Source: Leptolyngbya sp. Cla-17 (GTDB lineage Bacteria > Cyanobacteriota > Cyanobacteriia > Leptolyngbyales > Leptolyngbyaceae). From it: DNA of 64,000 nucleotides. The DNA is taken from NCBI RefSeq assembly GCF_016807185.1, contig NZ_JAEVYN010000002.1, positions 2,703,367-2,767,366 of the forward strand. Direction: 5' to 3'. The notes beneath the pieces were generated by a model. That model did not search any database and was not told the origin of the DNA. It worked only from the letters and a program-made list of their open reading frames with translations. Positions within the stretch are counted from its first letter, which is position 1. The number at the start of each line of letters is the position of its first letter. Below are positions 1 to 7,255 of the stretch, in pieces. Position numbers and translations under genes: made by a program.

Positions 1-472
1 TAACCTCCAGATCTATCTGCCGCACCTGGCAGACTCTTTTAGCGAACGAACCCAGCAACAGCAGCAGCACTTAACCCTCCATCTTCCTACCAATTTTCCC
101 CCCTTCACCACCGATTTACCTTACCTGGAACGGATTCTGACGGAACTCCTGCACAACGCCTGCAAATACACGCCGACCGGAGGCACCATTACGGTGTCAG
201 CTCGAGCTACGCCAGCAGCCTTAGAACTGCGCGTCAGCAATACGGGTGTCGAGATTCCAGCGACCGAATACGAGCGCATCTTCGACAAGTTCTACCGCAT
301 CCCCAACCACGACCCCTGGAAACATGGTGGCACCGGACTGGGGTTAGCCCTGGTGAAACAGCTCACCGCACGTTTGGGTGGTCAAATCCACGTTGAGAGT
401 GGCGGTGGACAAACCACCTTTGTGCTGACGTTCGGACCTAGTAGCGTCGCCGCCGATGAGATCCATCCATAA
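1..472 (+). CDS. Sensor histidine kinase, C-terminal ATPase domain (5' truncated by window edge)
   Basis: The frame is open from base 2 to the TAA at 470-472, so only the C-terminal ~156 residues are here. An N-box (ELLHNACKYTP) and a G2-type box (GTGLGLALVKQL) mark the HATPase_c domain, which binds ATP and phosphorylates the kinase's own histidine. The F-box region is present as IFDKFYRI. The dimerisation/phosphoacceptor and sensory domains lie upstream of the window, so the signal cannot be inferred. No response regulator follows; the next 1.6 kb is gene-poor, so the gene appears to end its transcription unit. The family assignment is firm, the specific role unknown. Confidence 0.9.
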   Translation, partial: NLQIYLPHLADSFSERTQQQQQHLTLHLPTNFPPFTTDLPYLERILTELLHNACKYTPTGGTITVSARATPAALELRVSNTGVEIPATEYERIFDKFYRIPNHDPWKHGGTGLGLALVKQLTARLGGQIHVESGGGQTTFVLTFGPSSVAADEIHP

Positions 473-1495
473 GCACTCCTTAAGGCGCGATCGTCGGTAC
501 GTGGGGTAGGGCAGCGATGTCCTACTCGACTGCATCTTAACCCCTTACACAGCAACGCTTTCCGGCTTAACACTCTTTTCTCTGCCGCTGCTCGTTTTCC
601 TCTATCCCCATCCCGGCGTATGGCAACAATTCGTGTGAAAAAGGGCCATATGCGCTAGAGAAGTATCAATACTTACCAACATTGCTAATCGGTCAGGCGA
701 CTCATCAATTTTACTAATAGGCTTGTAGAGCTTGAATAGTTGCGAAACGAGCAATGAGTCAACGATGAGATAGGGCTTTAGAGTCCTTAAAGCCCGCAAG
801 ATTACGCTTGTAGTATAAGATTCTGGAATTGAATCAGTCCAGAAAAAGTCCAACCCATCGTAAAAGTGGGTAACCATCAGATGGTGCTAGCTACTCCAAA
901 GCTACCCACTACATTCAGCCTGGAATCATTACATACTATGAAATCCATCACCTTTGAAGATCCCTTAGCAGCAGTCGCAACCCAGTTCATTGAAGTGACT
1001 GATCAAATTGGGGTTATATTAAGCCACCCCGTCACCGAGGCGGCTTAGTATAATCCCGTGTAGAAATTCGTAGGCAGCCATCGTTTGCCGATCAGACCCT
1101 GGGAAACAAATGATTGAATATCGTATGATGAATCAGTCCAGAGTATTTGCCGAGCTACAAATGGTGCACTCTGGTTCACAACCACAACAAATAGCTTCTA
1201 GCTGCTGCTAGTGATTAAACGCGAGCAGTATGATAGGGCAAATTAGCCTTAGCTTCAGCCTCCAATCACTGATTTAAGAGGAAATCAGGGCCAAATTGTC
1301 GTGCTGTTTTGTTGAATTCCCAAACTTTAGATTGTTGAGCCAGAAGCTTGAGTGGTAGTTAATGTTGTTGGCGAAGGTGTTACAGACGCTCCTACACAAG
1401 CCCTGAATTGCAGCATTCCCCCGTTGAACGGTAGCGAACAGACTGTATGGAAATATGGAGTGGCACCTGAGACGCTAGACACAGTGGTTTTCTCC

Positions 1496-1752
1496 TTATG
1501 GACCAGCGGGCGCATTTGAACAAAAAGTTACAGTTTTGGCTGAAACCCTTATGCCACAGGGTTTTCATTTCCCGTAAAGGCAACAGCTAGGAAAAACGAC
1601 CGTTTTCTTTGTGCCGCGCTTTTAGCCGCCATCAGGTTTTGATCAGTACAAGAAAACTTATCAAGAAATCAGAATCAGGTTACATGGTTAGCTCTGAGTT
1701 TCCTGACACATCGAAACCGTAACTTTCTGCATGGATGCGCCCGCTGGTTCAT
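1496..1752. repeat. MITE-like element bounded by ~45 bp imperfect inverted repeats
   Basis: The sequence from 1496 reading right (core ACCAGCGGGCGCAT, then GTTAC-GTTT about 15 bases later) recurs inverted, reading left from 1752 (TTATGAACCAGCGGGCGCAT, then GTTACGGTTTCG). The two arms match over about 45 bases with several mismatches and enclose roughly 165 bp with no coding capacity. That is the structure of a non-autonomous miniature transposable element. No clear target duplication was found, and no matching transposase is present in the window. Confidence 0.5.
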
Positions 1753-2018
1753 AATATTTAGTAATTGTGATTATCAATTTTATCTATTCAATAATCTTGA
1801 AACTGTTCAATTCAAACTATTCAATAAAAAACTACTTATAGCCAATTAAAGGTATTCAAAAAATATAGATTTTTTATAAAAAATATGAGTGCATTTTTTA
1901 AGTTTTAAAGCGTTAAAACCAGAATAAATGTGTTTTGCCCAAAAACAATTCGTATCGGTTAAACACAAGACCTTTTATTGCTCTCAAGTTGTTCAAGTGT
2001 CAATGGTCAGACCATGAT

Positions 2019-2048
2019 TTGCTTCGTACTGAATTTAGTACGAAGCAA
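2019..2048. terminator. Perfect 12-bp hairpin downstream of the IS5-type transposase
   Basis: TTGCTTCGTACT at 2019-2030 is perfectly complemented by AGTACGAAGCAA at 2037-2048 around a 6-base loop. No U-run follows on either strand. It lies about 70 bp past the minus-strand transposase stop, so it could be a rho-independent-like barrier or a remnant of a transposon end. Function is inferred only from structure. Confidence 0.35.
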
Positions 2049-2120
2049 CAATCAGTAAAATTCTTACAACCCTTTCTAATCAATGGTTTTAACGATTAAA
2101 GAATAATTTAAAAACGCAAA

Positions 2121-3056
2121 TTAAGCTCCAACCCCATAGCTATCAGGTTTACAGATCTGGATCATGCGATTAAGAGCCGCACATTTGATAAACAATTCAA
2201 CCGCTTGATTGTCAAACTTGCGCGGACTAAGATTCCCCCCAAAGATCGTTTTGAAACGAAACATCGTGGTTTCAGCCAACGAGCGGCGATGGTAATTGCT
2301 CTCTCGCTTCCAGGCTTTGCGCCCACCTTTGCGGATGCGACGGAGATTTTCATCCCGGTTGTGCCGCTCGGCTTTAGAGTTGCCATGCTGCCAGATTTTG
2401 GCTCCTTTACGCGGTGGAATGGTCGCTCTAGCATTGCGTTCTCGAATCGCGTCGTAGCACTTGCGCTGGTCGTAAGCTCCATCTGCCGACACCTGCTCAA
2501 TCTCATCCTCAATTCCATCGAGAATATCGGCTAGCACTGCTCCATCGGTCATATCGTTCGTTGTCACTACTGCTGCCAGGATTTCACCCGTTTCCTCATC
2601 GACTCCTAGATGCAACTTGCGCCAAGTGCGGCGCTTGCTGACTCCATGTTGGCGGGTTTTCCATTCTCCTTCCCCATACACTTTTACCCCAGTCGAATCG
2701 ACTACCACATGACGGGCACCGCTCTTCGGCAGCACTGGTAACGCGATGGCAAGCTTACCCACTCGCCGTGACAGAGTGCTGTGCTCTGGCACCGACAACT
2801 CAATGTCCATCAATTCAAAAATGGATTCTAGAAATCCCTGACATTGCCTTCCTGCCAATCGATACACGGCTTTCACCGTTGCCATCGTCATAATCGCCAA
2901 GTCGCTATAGTAGACAGACGCTCCGGGGTTACCGCTCAAGTACGGGTCAATCCATCCCTCTACCACTGCTTCGTCGATCCAGAAGGTGAGACTTCCCCGT
3001 TGCTTCAGCGCAGCGTTATACTCAGACCAGTTGCGGATGCGGTATTGAGCTTTCAT
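2121..3056 (-). CDS. IS5-family DDE transposase (IS903 group)
   Basis: The 311-residue protein opens with MKAQYRIRNWSEYNAALKQR, the start typical of IS903-group transposases. It contains the RNase-H-fold catalytic residues: Asp in HVVVDSTGVKVYG, Asp in QVSADGAYDQRKCYD and Glu in RRSLAETTMFRFK, with the family's downstream FKTIFG segment. It would cut and join the ends of its own element. The frame is intact and full length, so it could be active if both ends existed. It ends 9 bp past a run of AT-rich sequence with no element terminus. Confidence 0.93.
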   Translation of the reverse strand: MKAQYRIRNWSEYNAALKQRGSLTFWIDEAVVEGWIDPYLSGNPGASVYYSDLAIMTMATVKAVYRLAGRQCQGFLESIFELMDIELSVPEHSTLSRRVGKLAIALPVLPKSGARHVVVDSTGVKVYGEGEWKTRQHGVSKRRTWRKLHLGVDEETGEILAAVVTTNDMTDGAVLADILDGIEDEIEQVSADGAYDQRKCYDAIRERNARATIPPRKGAKIWQHGNSKAERHNRDENLRRIRKGGRKAWKRESNYHRRSLAETTMFRFKTIFGGNLSPRKFDNQAVELFIKCAALNRMIQICKPDSYGVGA

Positions 3057-3129
3057 GGCAGTTTTTGATGTGGTAATTAAAACCTACCATTTCTCTCCCT
3101 TCCGCAACTCCTCTTCATGCAACAACGCC
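2121..3129 (-). mobile_element. IS5-family (IS903-group) insertion sequence, left end not found
   Basis: The element contains one transposase gene. Its right terminus is at about 3129: read on the minus strand the sequence begins GGCGTTGTTGCATGAAGAGG, which resembles the GGCTTTGTTGCATAAAT ends of the IS903 group. No matching terminus is visible on the other side of the gene down to about 2000, so that end seems deleted or strongly diverged. The insertion cut the tniQ gene: coding sequence stops matching TniQ exactly at the right terminus, and the remainder of tniQ does not reappear to the left. Confidence 0.75.
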
Positions 3130-3385
3130 ACCCCAATTTATAAATTGGGGTAAGGGTATGTTCACATTTTAGTCTTGCCACTGAGTATGAGTAACCGGGC
3201 TGTAATTCTGAAACTAAGTAGTCAAGCTCATCCTCATCATAAGGAAGTTGAGGTCTGTTATGGCGTGCCCCAAAAACAAGCTTGTAAATAGCCGTGTCAT
3301 CTAGATAAAGCATTCGCTCTTTATAACGAGCATAAATGCTATAGAGTATTTCATCCGGATAAGGATCGGGAAAGCATCCAATCAT
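3130..3385 (-). pseudogene. tniQ: TniQ/TnsD-family target-selection protein, N-terminal fragment
   Basis: The first ~85 codons (MIGCFPDPYPDEILYSIYAR..., later QPGYSYSVARLKCEHTLTP) match the N-terminus of the TniQ family, which recruits TnsC and the transposase to the target in Tn7-like elements. The ATG overlaps the tnsC stop (TGATG at 3383-3387), confirming a translationally coupled tnsC-tniQ pair. The gene is cut at 3129 by the IS5-type element; the frame then reads ~17 codons of IS sequence. The zinc-finger and C-terminal parts are missing from the window, so target selection by this protein is almost certainly lost. Confidence 0.8.
3131..3150. repeat. Perfect 20-bp palindrome at the IS5/tniQ junction
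   Basis: CCCCAATTTATAAATTGGGG is its own reverse complement over all 20 bases and abuts the IS5-type terminus by one base. It lies inside the tniQ reading frame (codons for TPIYKLG), so it may be coincidental coding sequence. It may also be the structured target chosen by the IS. Confidence 0.6.
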
Positions 3386-3563
3386 CAGGATATCCTCTCA
3401 AGAAGGTATTCAGCAACAGGACGAATGAGTTCTGCTTGCCGAAGGGCTTCATAAGCACTAAGCTTTTGCTTTTCTCCGGATGCTGCAATCTCAGGTAAAC
3501 TTCCTTTCAAGGGAGCAGTTTTCTTGCGCCTTCCAGAACCTTTTTTAACGGGTTCAGTGCCGT
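3385..3563 (-). pseudogene. tnsC: TnsC C-terminal tail, separated from the rest of tnsC by an IS630 insertion
   Basis: On the minus strand this stretch reads in one frame as ~59 residues (EPVKKGSGRRKKTAPLKG..., then YEALRQAELIRPVAEYLLER), ending in TGA that overlaps the tniQ ATG. It is a basic, helical tail of the kind that ends TnsC proteins. Rejoining it to the main tnsC segment at 5891 after removing the IS and one TA leaves a one-base phase difference (179 bases to the stop). The gene had therefore either already acquired a small indel or suffered one afterwards. Confidence 0.65.
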
Positions 3564-3592
3564 TACAGCGGATTGCAGTCAGATAGAGGACA

Positions 3593-4421
3593 ATGAAGGA
3601 TTACAACGTTGGGTCAAAAATGAAGCCGTATTCCATAGACTTTCGAGAGAAGATTGTAAGTGCTATGGAGAAGGGTGATAGCTCGATCCGAAAAGTTGCT
3701 GCCCGCTTTGCTGTCAGCAAGAGTTGCGTCGAGAGATGGATGATTCAGAAGCGCACAGAAGGTCACGTCGTTCCCCATAAGCAGGGTGGTTCGGTGAGTC
3801 CTGTGATGGAGCACAAAGACCAGTTAGTGGCGATCTTCGAGAACCAGCGCGATGCGACCTTAGCGGAATATTGTGAGCTACTCTTTGATGAGACTGGGCT
3901 ATGGGTTAGCCAAAGTACTATGTGCCGAACCTTTCAGAGACTCAATTTACCGCGCAAAAAAAACGCTCCGCTCCAGCCAAGCCACCAGCGAACGAGTCCA
4001 ACTCCTGAGACAGGAGTACTGGGCACAGGTGACGAGTATAGAACTCAAAGATTTAGTGTTTCTCGATGAGATGGGTGTTCTACTGGGACTCATGCGAACC
4101 CATGCCCGTGCTGCACCTGGGGAACGAGCGTATGACTTCAAACCTTTTTATCGGGGCAAGAAGGTGAGTGTCATGGGCGCGATTACCGTCTCAAAGGTGC
4201 TGGCTGTGATGACGATAGATCAGTCGATGGACGCGGTTGTCTTTGAGGTGTACGTCTCAAAGTGTCTTGTGCCTCAACTGTGGAAAGGGGCTGTCGTGGT
4301 CATGGATAACCTGCCTGCTCACAAGGTAAAAGCCATTGCACCTTTAATTGAGGCGGTTGGAGCGAAGGTTCTGTATCTGTCTCCTTACTCTCCCGAATTT
4401 AATCCGATTGAGCATTGGTGG
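3593..4421 (+). pseudogene. IS630-family transposase (two overlapping frames), truncated by IS4
   Basis: Frame A (3593-4069) starts MKDYNVGSKMKPYSIDFREK and encodes the helix-turn-helix part. Frame B (up to 4421 within the IS630 sequence) encodes the DDE core: LVFLDEMGVLLG, VVVMDNLPAHK and the start of SPEFNPIEHWW. The frames join at a run of 8 A (about 3957-3964). IS4 enters in the HWW codons, and the last ~50 codons resume at about 5725. The second IS630 copy has 9 A at the same place, which changes the required frameshift direction (see findings). Confidence 0.85.
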
Positions 4422-5724
4422 CTGGTTGACTGACACATCTTTTCGACTCTAGCCTTCTAAGCAGTGCTGAGACTTTGTTCCAGAGAAATCGCACAATCAA
4501 CAGTCGTGCATCTGAAATAGAGCGGTTGTTGCTGTGCCGCTTGAGATTTAGACGAAATGCAGGGAGCAGGGTCAAGGGCAGATTTGAGCGCCAGAGTCGT
4601 GGGCAGTCCCCAACCTTGCACGAGGGCTTTGCGAATCCAATGCCAGCCAATCTTGAAATAGCTACTGCCCCGAAACCAATGCGGGTCAACCTGACGACGC
4701 TCACCTCGCTCCACCACTGCTGTGCCAGCACTGGTCAAATAGAGAGTGGCAACGGCGAGTACCAAGCACAAGCGTGAGAGCATGGCAGCAGAACGGATGT
4801 GGGAGGATTCAAGTTGAAAACCGTTGGACTTATCATCCAAAAAGTTCTCCTCAATATCAAACCTCAAGCCGTATTCAACAAAGGTTTCGGTCGTAGTGGG
4901 TTGGTCACTAACGACATACCAACGTTCCCGACTGGGATAGTGATGAGCTAAGGCTAGATGCACCAGCCCATAGCGAGCTTTAGTGATCTTGACTTGATGC
5001 AGAAACAGGGCATGACTGGTCGATAGCGTGTAGAACGAGATGGGTGTACCCTGCTGACCGCGATACACCAGAAAGTTGGACTTGACCCGAATCCGGTAGT
5101 GCCAGCCCAAACGATGCAGGTGTTTGAATAACTCCACGTCAGCAAAGCCTCGGTCTGCCAAAAACAAGACTTCAACCCCTGCGGGCAATACCTCAACGAC
5201 GGCATCCAACAGCGGAGCGTAGGTGGCATAAGCAACGGTACTGCTAGAATGCTTCAGCACCTTCCAGACCACTGGAATTCCTCGTCCTCGGTATACGACC
5301 ACAATCCGGATCACACAGTATTGCTCCCACAACCGGGTCGTATCGAGTGCCAGAACAATGCGCTCTTGCTGCCAAACCGATAGGGCATATCCAATCAACC
5401 GGGCATATAACGAATGCTCGTGTACCCGCTCATTCCCAAGCCACCGTGAAAATCGCCGTTGCGTACTCTGAGCATAAACCGCACGACTTCGCACATAATC
5501 GCTCCATGCCGTTAAGCTGATTTGTCCGCTTGCAACCAGTCCTGCGACCATCCAGACCAGAGGGTACAAGTGGCGCTGATCTCGCCAGCGACAGTGTTGA
5601 CCCAGCAACGCTTGCAGCGCATCATAGAGGCGAGGGGTGTTTTCCATAACGACTTCTGTTGATGTGGTAATCCTCAGAGTACTTGGATTTGCCCCTCTTC
5701 CAAGTTTTTGTGTCAGTCAGCCAG
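4422..5724 (-). mobile_element. IS4-family insertion sequence (1303 bp) with 10-bp target duplication
   Basis: The element has terminal inverted repeats CTGGTTGACTGACAC (4422) and its near-complement GTGTCAGTCAGCCAG (ending 5724). It is flanked by the direct repeat GCATTGGTGG at 4412-4421 and 5725-5734. Both the 10-bp duplication and the single long transposase gene fit the IS4 family. It sits inside the IS630 transposase gene, making a two-level nest inside tnsC. The near-perfect ends and intact gene indicate this is the youngest insertion in the nest. Confidence 0.92.
4457..5647 (-). CDS. IS4-family DDE transposase
   Basis: The 396-residue protein has the IS4-type DDE order: Asp in IVLALDTTRLW, Asp in LFLADRGFADVELF and Glu in the YGLRFDIEENFLDDKS segment, which resembles the family's Y-(2)-R-(3)-E-(6)-K signature. 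It begins 77 bp inside the right terminus and ends 35 bp inside the left one. The reading frame is complete, so it is potentially functional. It catalyses cut-and-paste movement of its own element. Confidence 0.9.
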   Translation of the reverse strand: MENTPRLYDALQALLGQHCRWRDQRHLYPLVWMVAGLVASGQISLTAWSDYVRSRAVYAQSTQRRFSRWLGNERVHEHSLYARLIGYALSVWQQERIVLALDTTRLWEQYCVIRIVVVYRGRGIPVVWKVLKHSSSTVAYATYAPLLDAVVEVLPAGVEVLFLADRGFADVELFKHLHRLGWHYRIRVKSNFLVYRGQQGTPISFYTLSTSHALFLHQVKITKARYGLVHLALAHHYPSRERWYVVSDQPTTTETFVEYGLRFDIEENFLDDKSNGFQLESSHIRSAAMLSRLCLVLAVATLYLTSAGTAVVERGERRQVDPHWFRGSSYFKIGWHWIRKALVQGWGLPTTLALKSALDPAPCISSKSQAAQQQPLYFRCTTVDCAISLEQSLSTA

Positions 5725-5890
5725 GCATTGGTGGTCACAGTTAAAGGCTTTCCTAAGACAGTTCTCGCCGACAACCTCGAAAAGGGTAGATACCCTCATT
5801 GCCACAGCGATGGATTTGATAGATCCTCAACATTTGCACAACTGGTTTGCACACTGCTGTTACTGTCCCTCTTAACACTGCAATCCGCCG

Positions 5891-7255
5891 TATGTGTGGT
5901 TCTGTTGAATCGAGCGCGACCGGTGACGATTGTTTTTGGAAATTGGTTGTTCGTGTCTTGGCTAATGTTTGGTGTTGTTCAGCTTTATTCAATTGGTTTA
6001 GGGCATCCTGCAAAAACTGATCGATATCAATAGGATGAACATCCTCAACACTGGCAAGAATCCGAGTGTCGTTGTTTTTCAGGGCTTGTAGAATAGGATG
6101 CGCCAACCGTAGGTTCTCTTTAACCACTAGTCGAATTCCTTGCTTGGTTACGACTTCTTCGCCATTTGCGATCGCCCGAATTTGAGCCAACATGTAGACC
6201 TTGATGGCAAAGTCAGTAATGCCTTGCGTTTCCTCATACAACACATCGCGCAGTTCTTGTGTCAAGTGAGATTGCTTTTTAACATACTGGTAGCTCCACA
6301 AACAATTCACGAACCATTTCCAATCATCGTCATTCTTCATCCTGTCCCAAACGAGATCGCCCTGCCCCGTACCTCTGCGAGTCTGTCGAAACTCTCCACT
6401 GAGAAGAGAGCGCGCTTTATAGGTGCCGACAAGCACGACTGGTAAGCCAATCGTGTTGATTAATTGAACGAAAAAATTCAGCATTTTGCTGGAACCGCCA
6501 CTTTTAGCTTGGCTAAGGTGCTGGATTTCATCAATCACCAGTACACCAATCGAGTGAAGCGAAGCAACCAGGGCCATACGCGGCAGCAATTCATCCACTG
6601 TTTTACGACCACTCGCATAATTGTCGTAGTAACGAGTTCCGAGCAGGTCATCGACCGCTTGGAAAAAGTTTAAGCATAAGCCCTTGACCGAACCGTCAAA
6701 GGGGCAGTTTTGCTTGAGCCAGACAATTTGAGTGAAGCTAAAGTCATGATCGTGATAGTAGCTATGGAAGATAACCTGCGGATACAAAGCCAGAATAGCT
6801 TCTATCGCCGTGGTCTTACCAACTCCGCTAATGCCGACAATAGTAAATCCTGTTGCGGTTGAACGGGGAGATCGGCGAACCATGCCTAAAGATTGAACCC
6901 GCGACTGTACATCTCCCCAAAACCCTATCATCGCAGGATTCCGTGCCTGGTATCCTAACCGAATCATGCGAGAAAATCGTTGCTCCAGATCAAAATGAAT
7001 CGGTAGAGGAGCAAAAAATTGCAATGTATTTTGAATCAAATGGAGTCGAAGATGGGCGGGCATCTTACGATGCTCTTCGTCATACGGTGGGTAGAATGCA
7101 AGATGCTCTGCGGTTTCATCCTGCGTTAGGATGGGAGGGAGAGCTTCTATCAAGGGATTACCTTGATAGTTTGGAATGATTGGATCAAGGTAAGTTGCGT
7201 GCTCAACTCTACCCTTGTTTACTAAAAGAGATGGGATGTGTTGACTATTACTCAT
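5891..7255 (-). pseudogene. tnsC: TnsC-like AAA+ ATPase of the Tn7-like transposon, 3' end separated by IS630
   Basis: 455 codons remain before the IS630 insertion. A P-loop (IVGISGVGKTTAIEAIL, residues ~138-154), a Walker B (GVLVIDEIQHLS, ~237-248) and the sensor-1 region LPVVLVGTYKA identify the TnsC/TniB group, which links target selector and transposase through ATP-dependent filaments. I chose the ATG at 7253-7255 because it overlaps the tnsB stop by 8 bases; an upstream ATG at 7297 would overlap by 50. The uninterrupted C-terminus is at 3385-3563. Translation now runs ~45 codons into IS sequence, so the product is a chimera and the transposon is likely immobile on its own. Confidence 0.85.

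Larger units (their letters stand above)
473..2120. other. Gene-poor stretch between histidine kinase and IS5-type element
   Basis: No open frame in this 1.6 kb resembles a known family. Frames at 602-877 (minus, 91 codons) and 866-1048 (plus, 60 codons) are open but have no recognisable domain and no convincing ribosome-binding site. The right third (about 1750-2110) is distinctly AT-rich compared with its surroundings. The stretch holds one MITE-like inverted-repeat element and one strong hairpin, listed separately. It probably consists of decayed cargo of the Tn7-like element plus intergenic sequence. Confidence 0.5.
3566..5890 (+). mobile_element. IS630-family element, copy 1, interrupted by an IS4 element
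   Basis: Ends are CAGCGGATTGCAGT at 3566 and ACTGCAATCCGCCG at 5877-5890, flanked by TA dinucleotides (3564-3565 and 5891-5892) as expected for IS630/mariner-type insertion. Removing the internal IS4 and its 10-bp duplication leaves 1012 bp, one base shorter than the uninterrupted copy at 31481-32493. This copy lies inside tnsC of the Tn7-like module, in the orientation opposite to tnsC. The IS4 insertion removed the end of the transposase, so this copy is dead. Confidence 0.92.

Noticed and set aside
1956..1975. A Tn7-like left end near 1957 (GGTTAAACAC)
   Set aside because: It lacks the AAAGTTAAACAATT core, the TGT terminus at 18 bases, and any 66-bp repeated copies.
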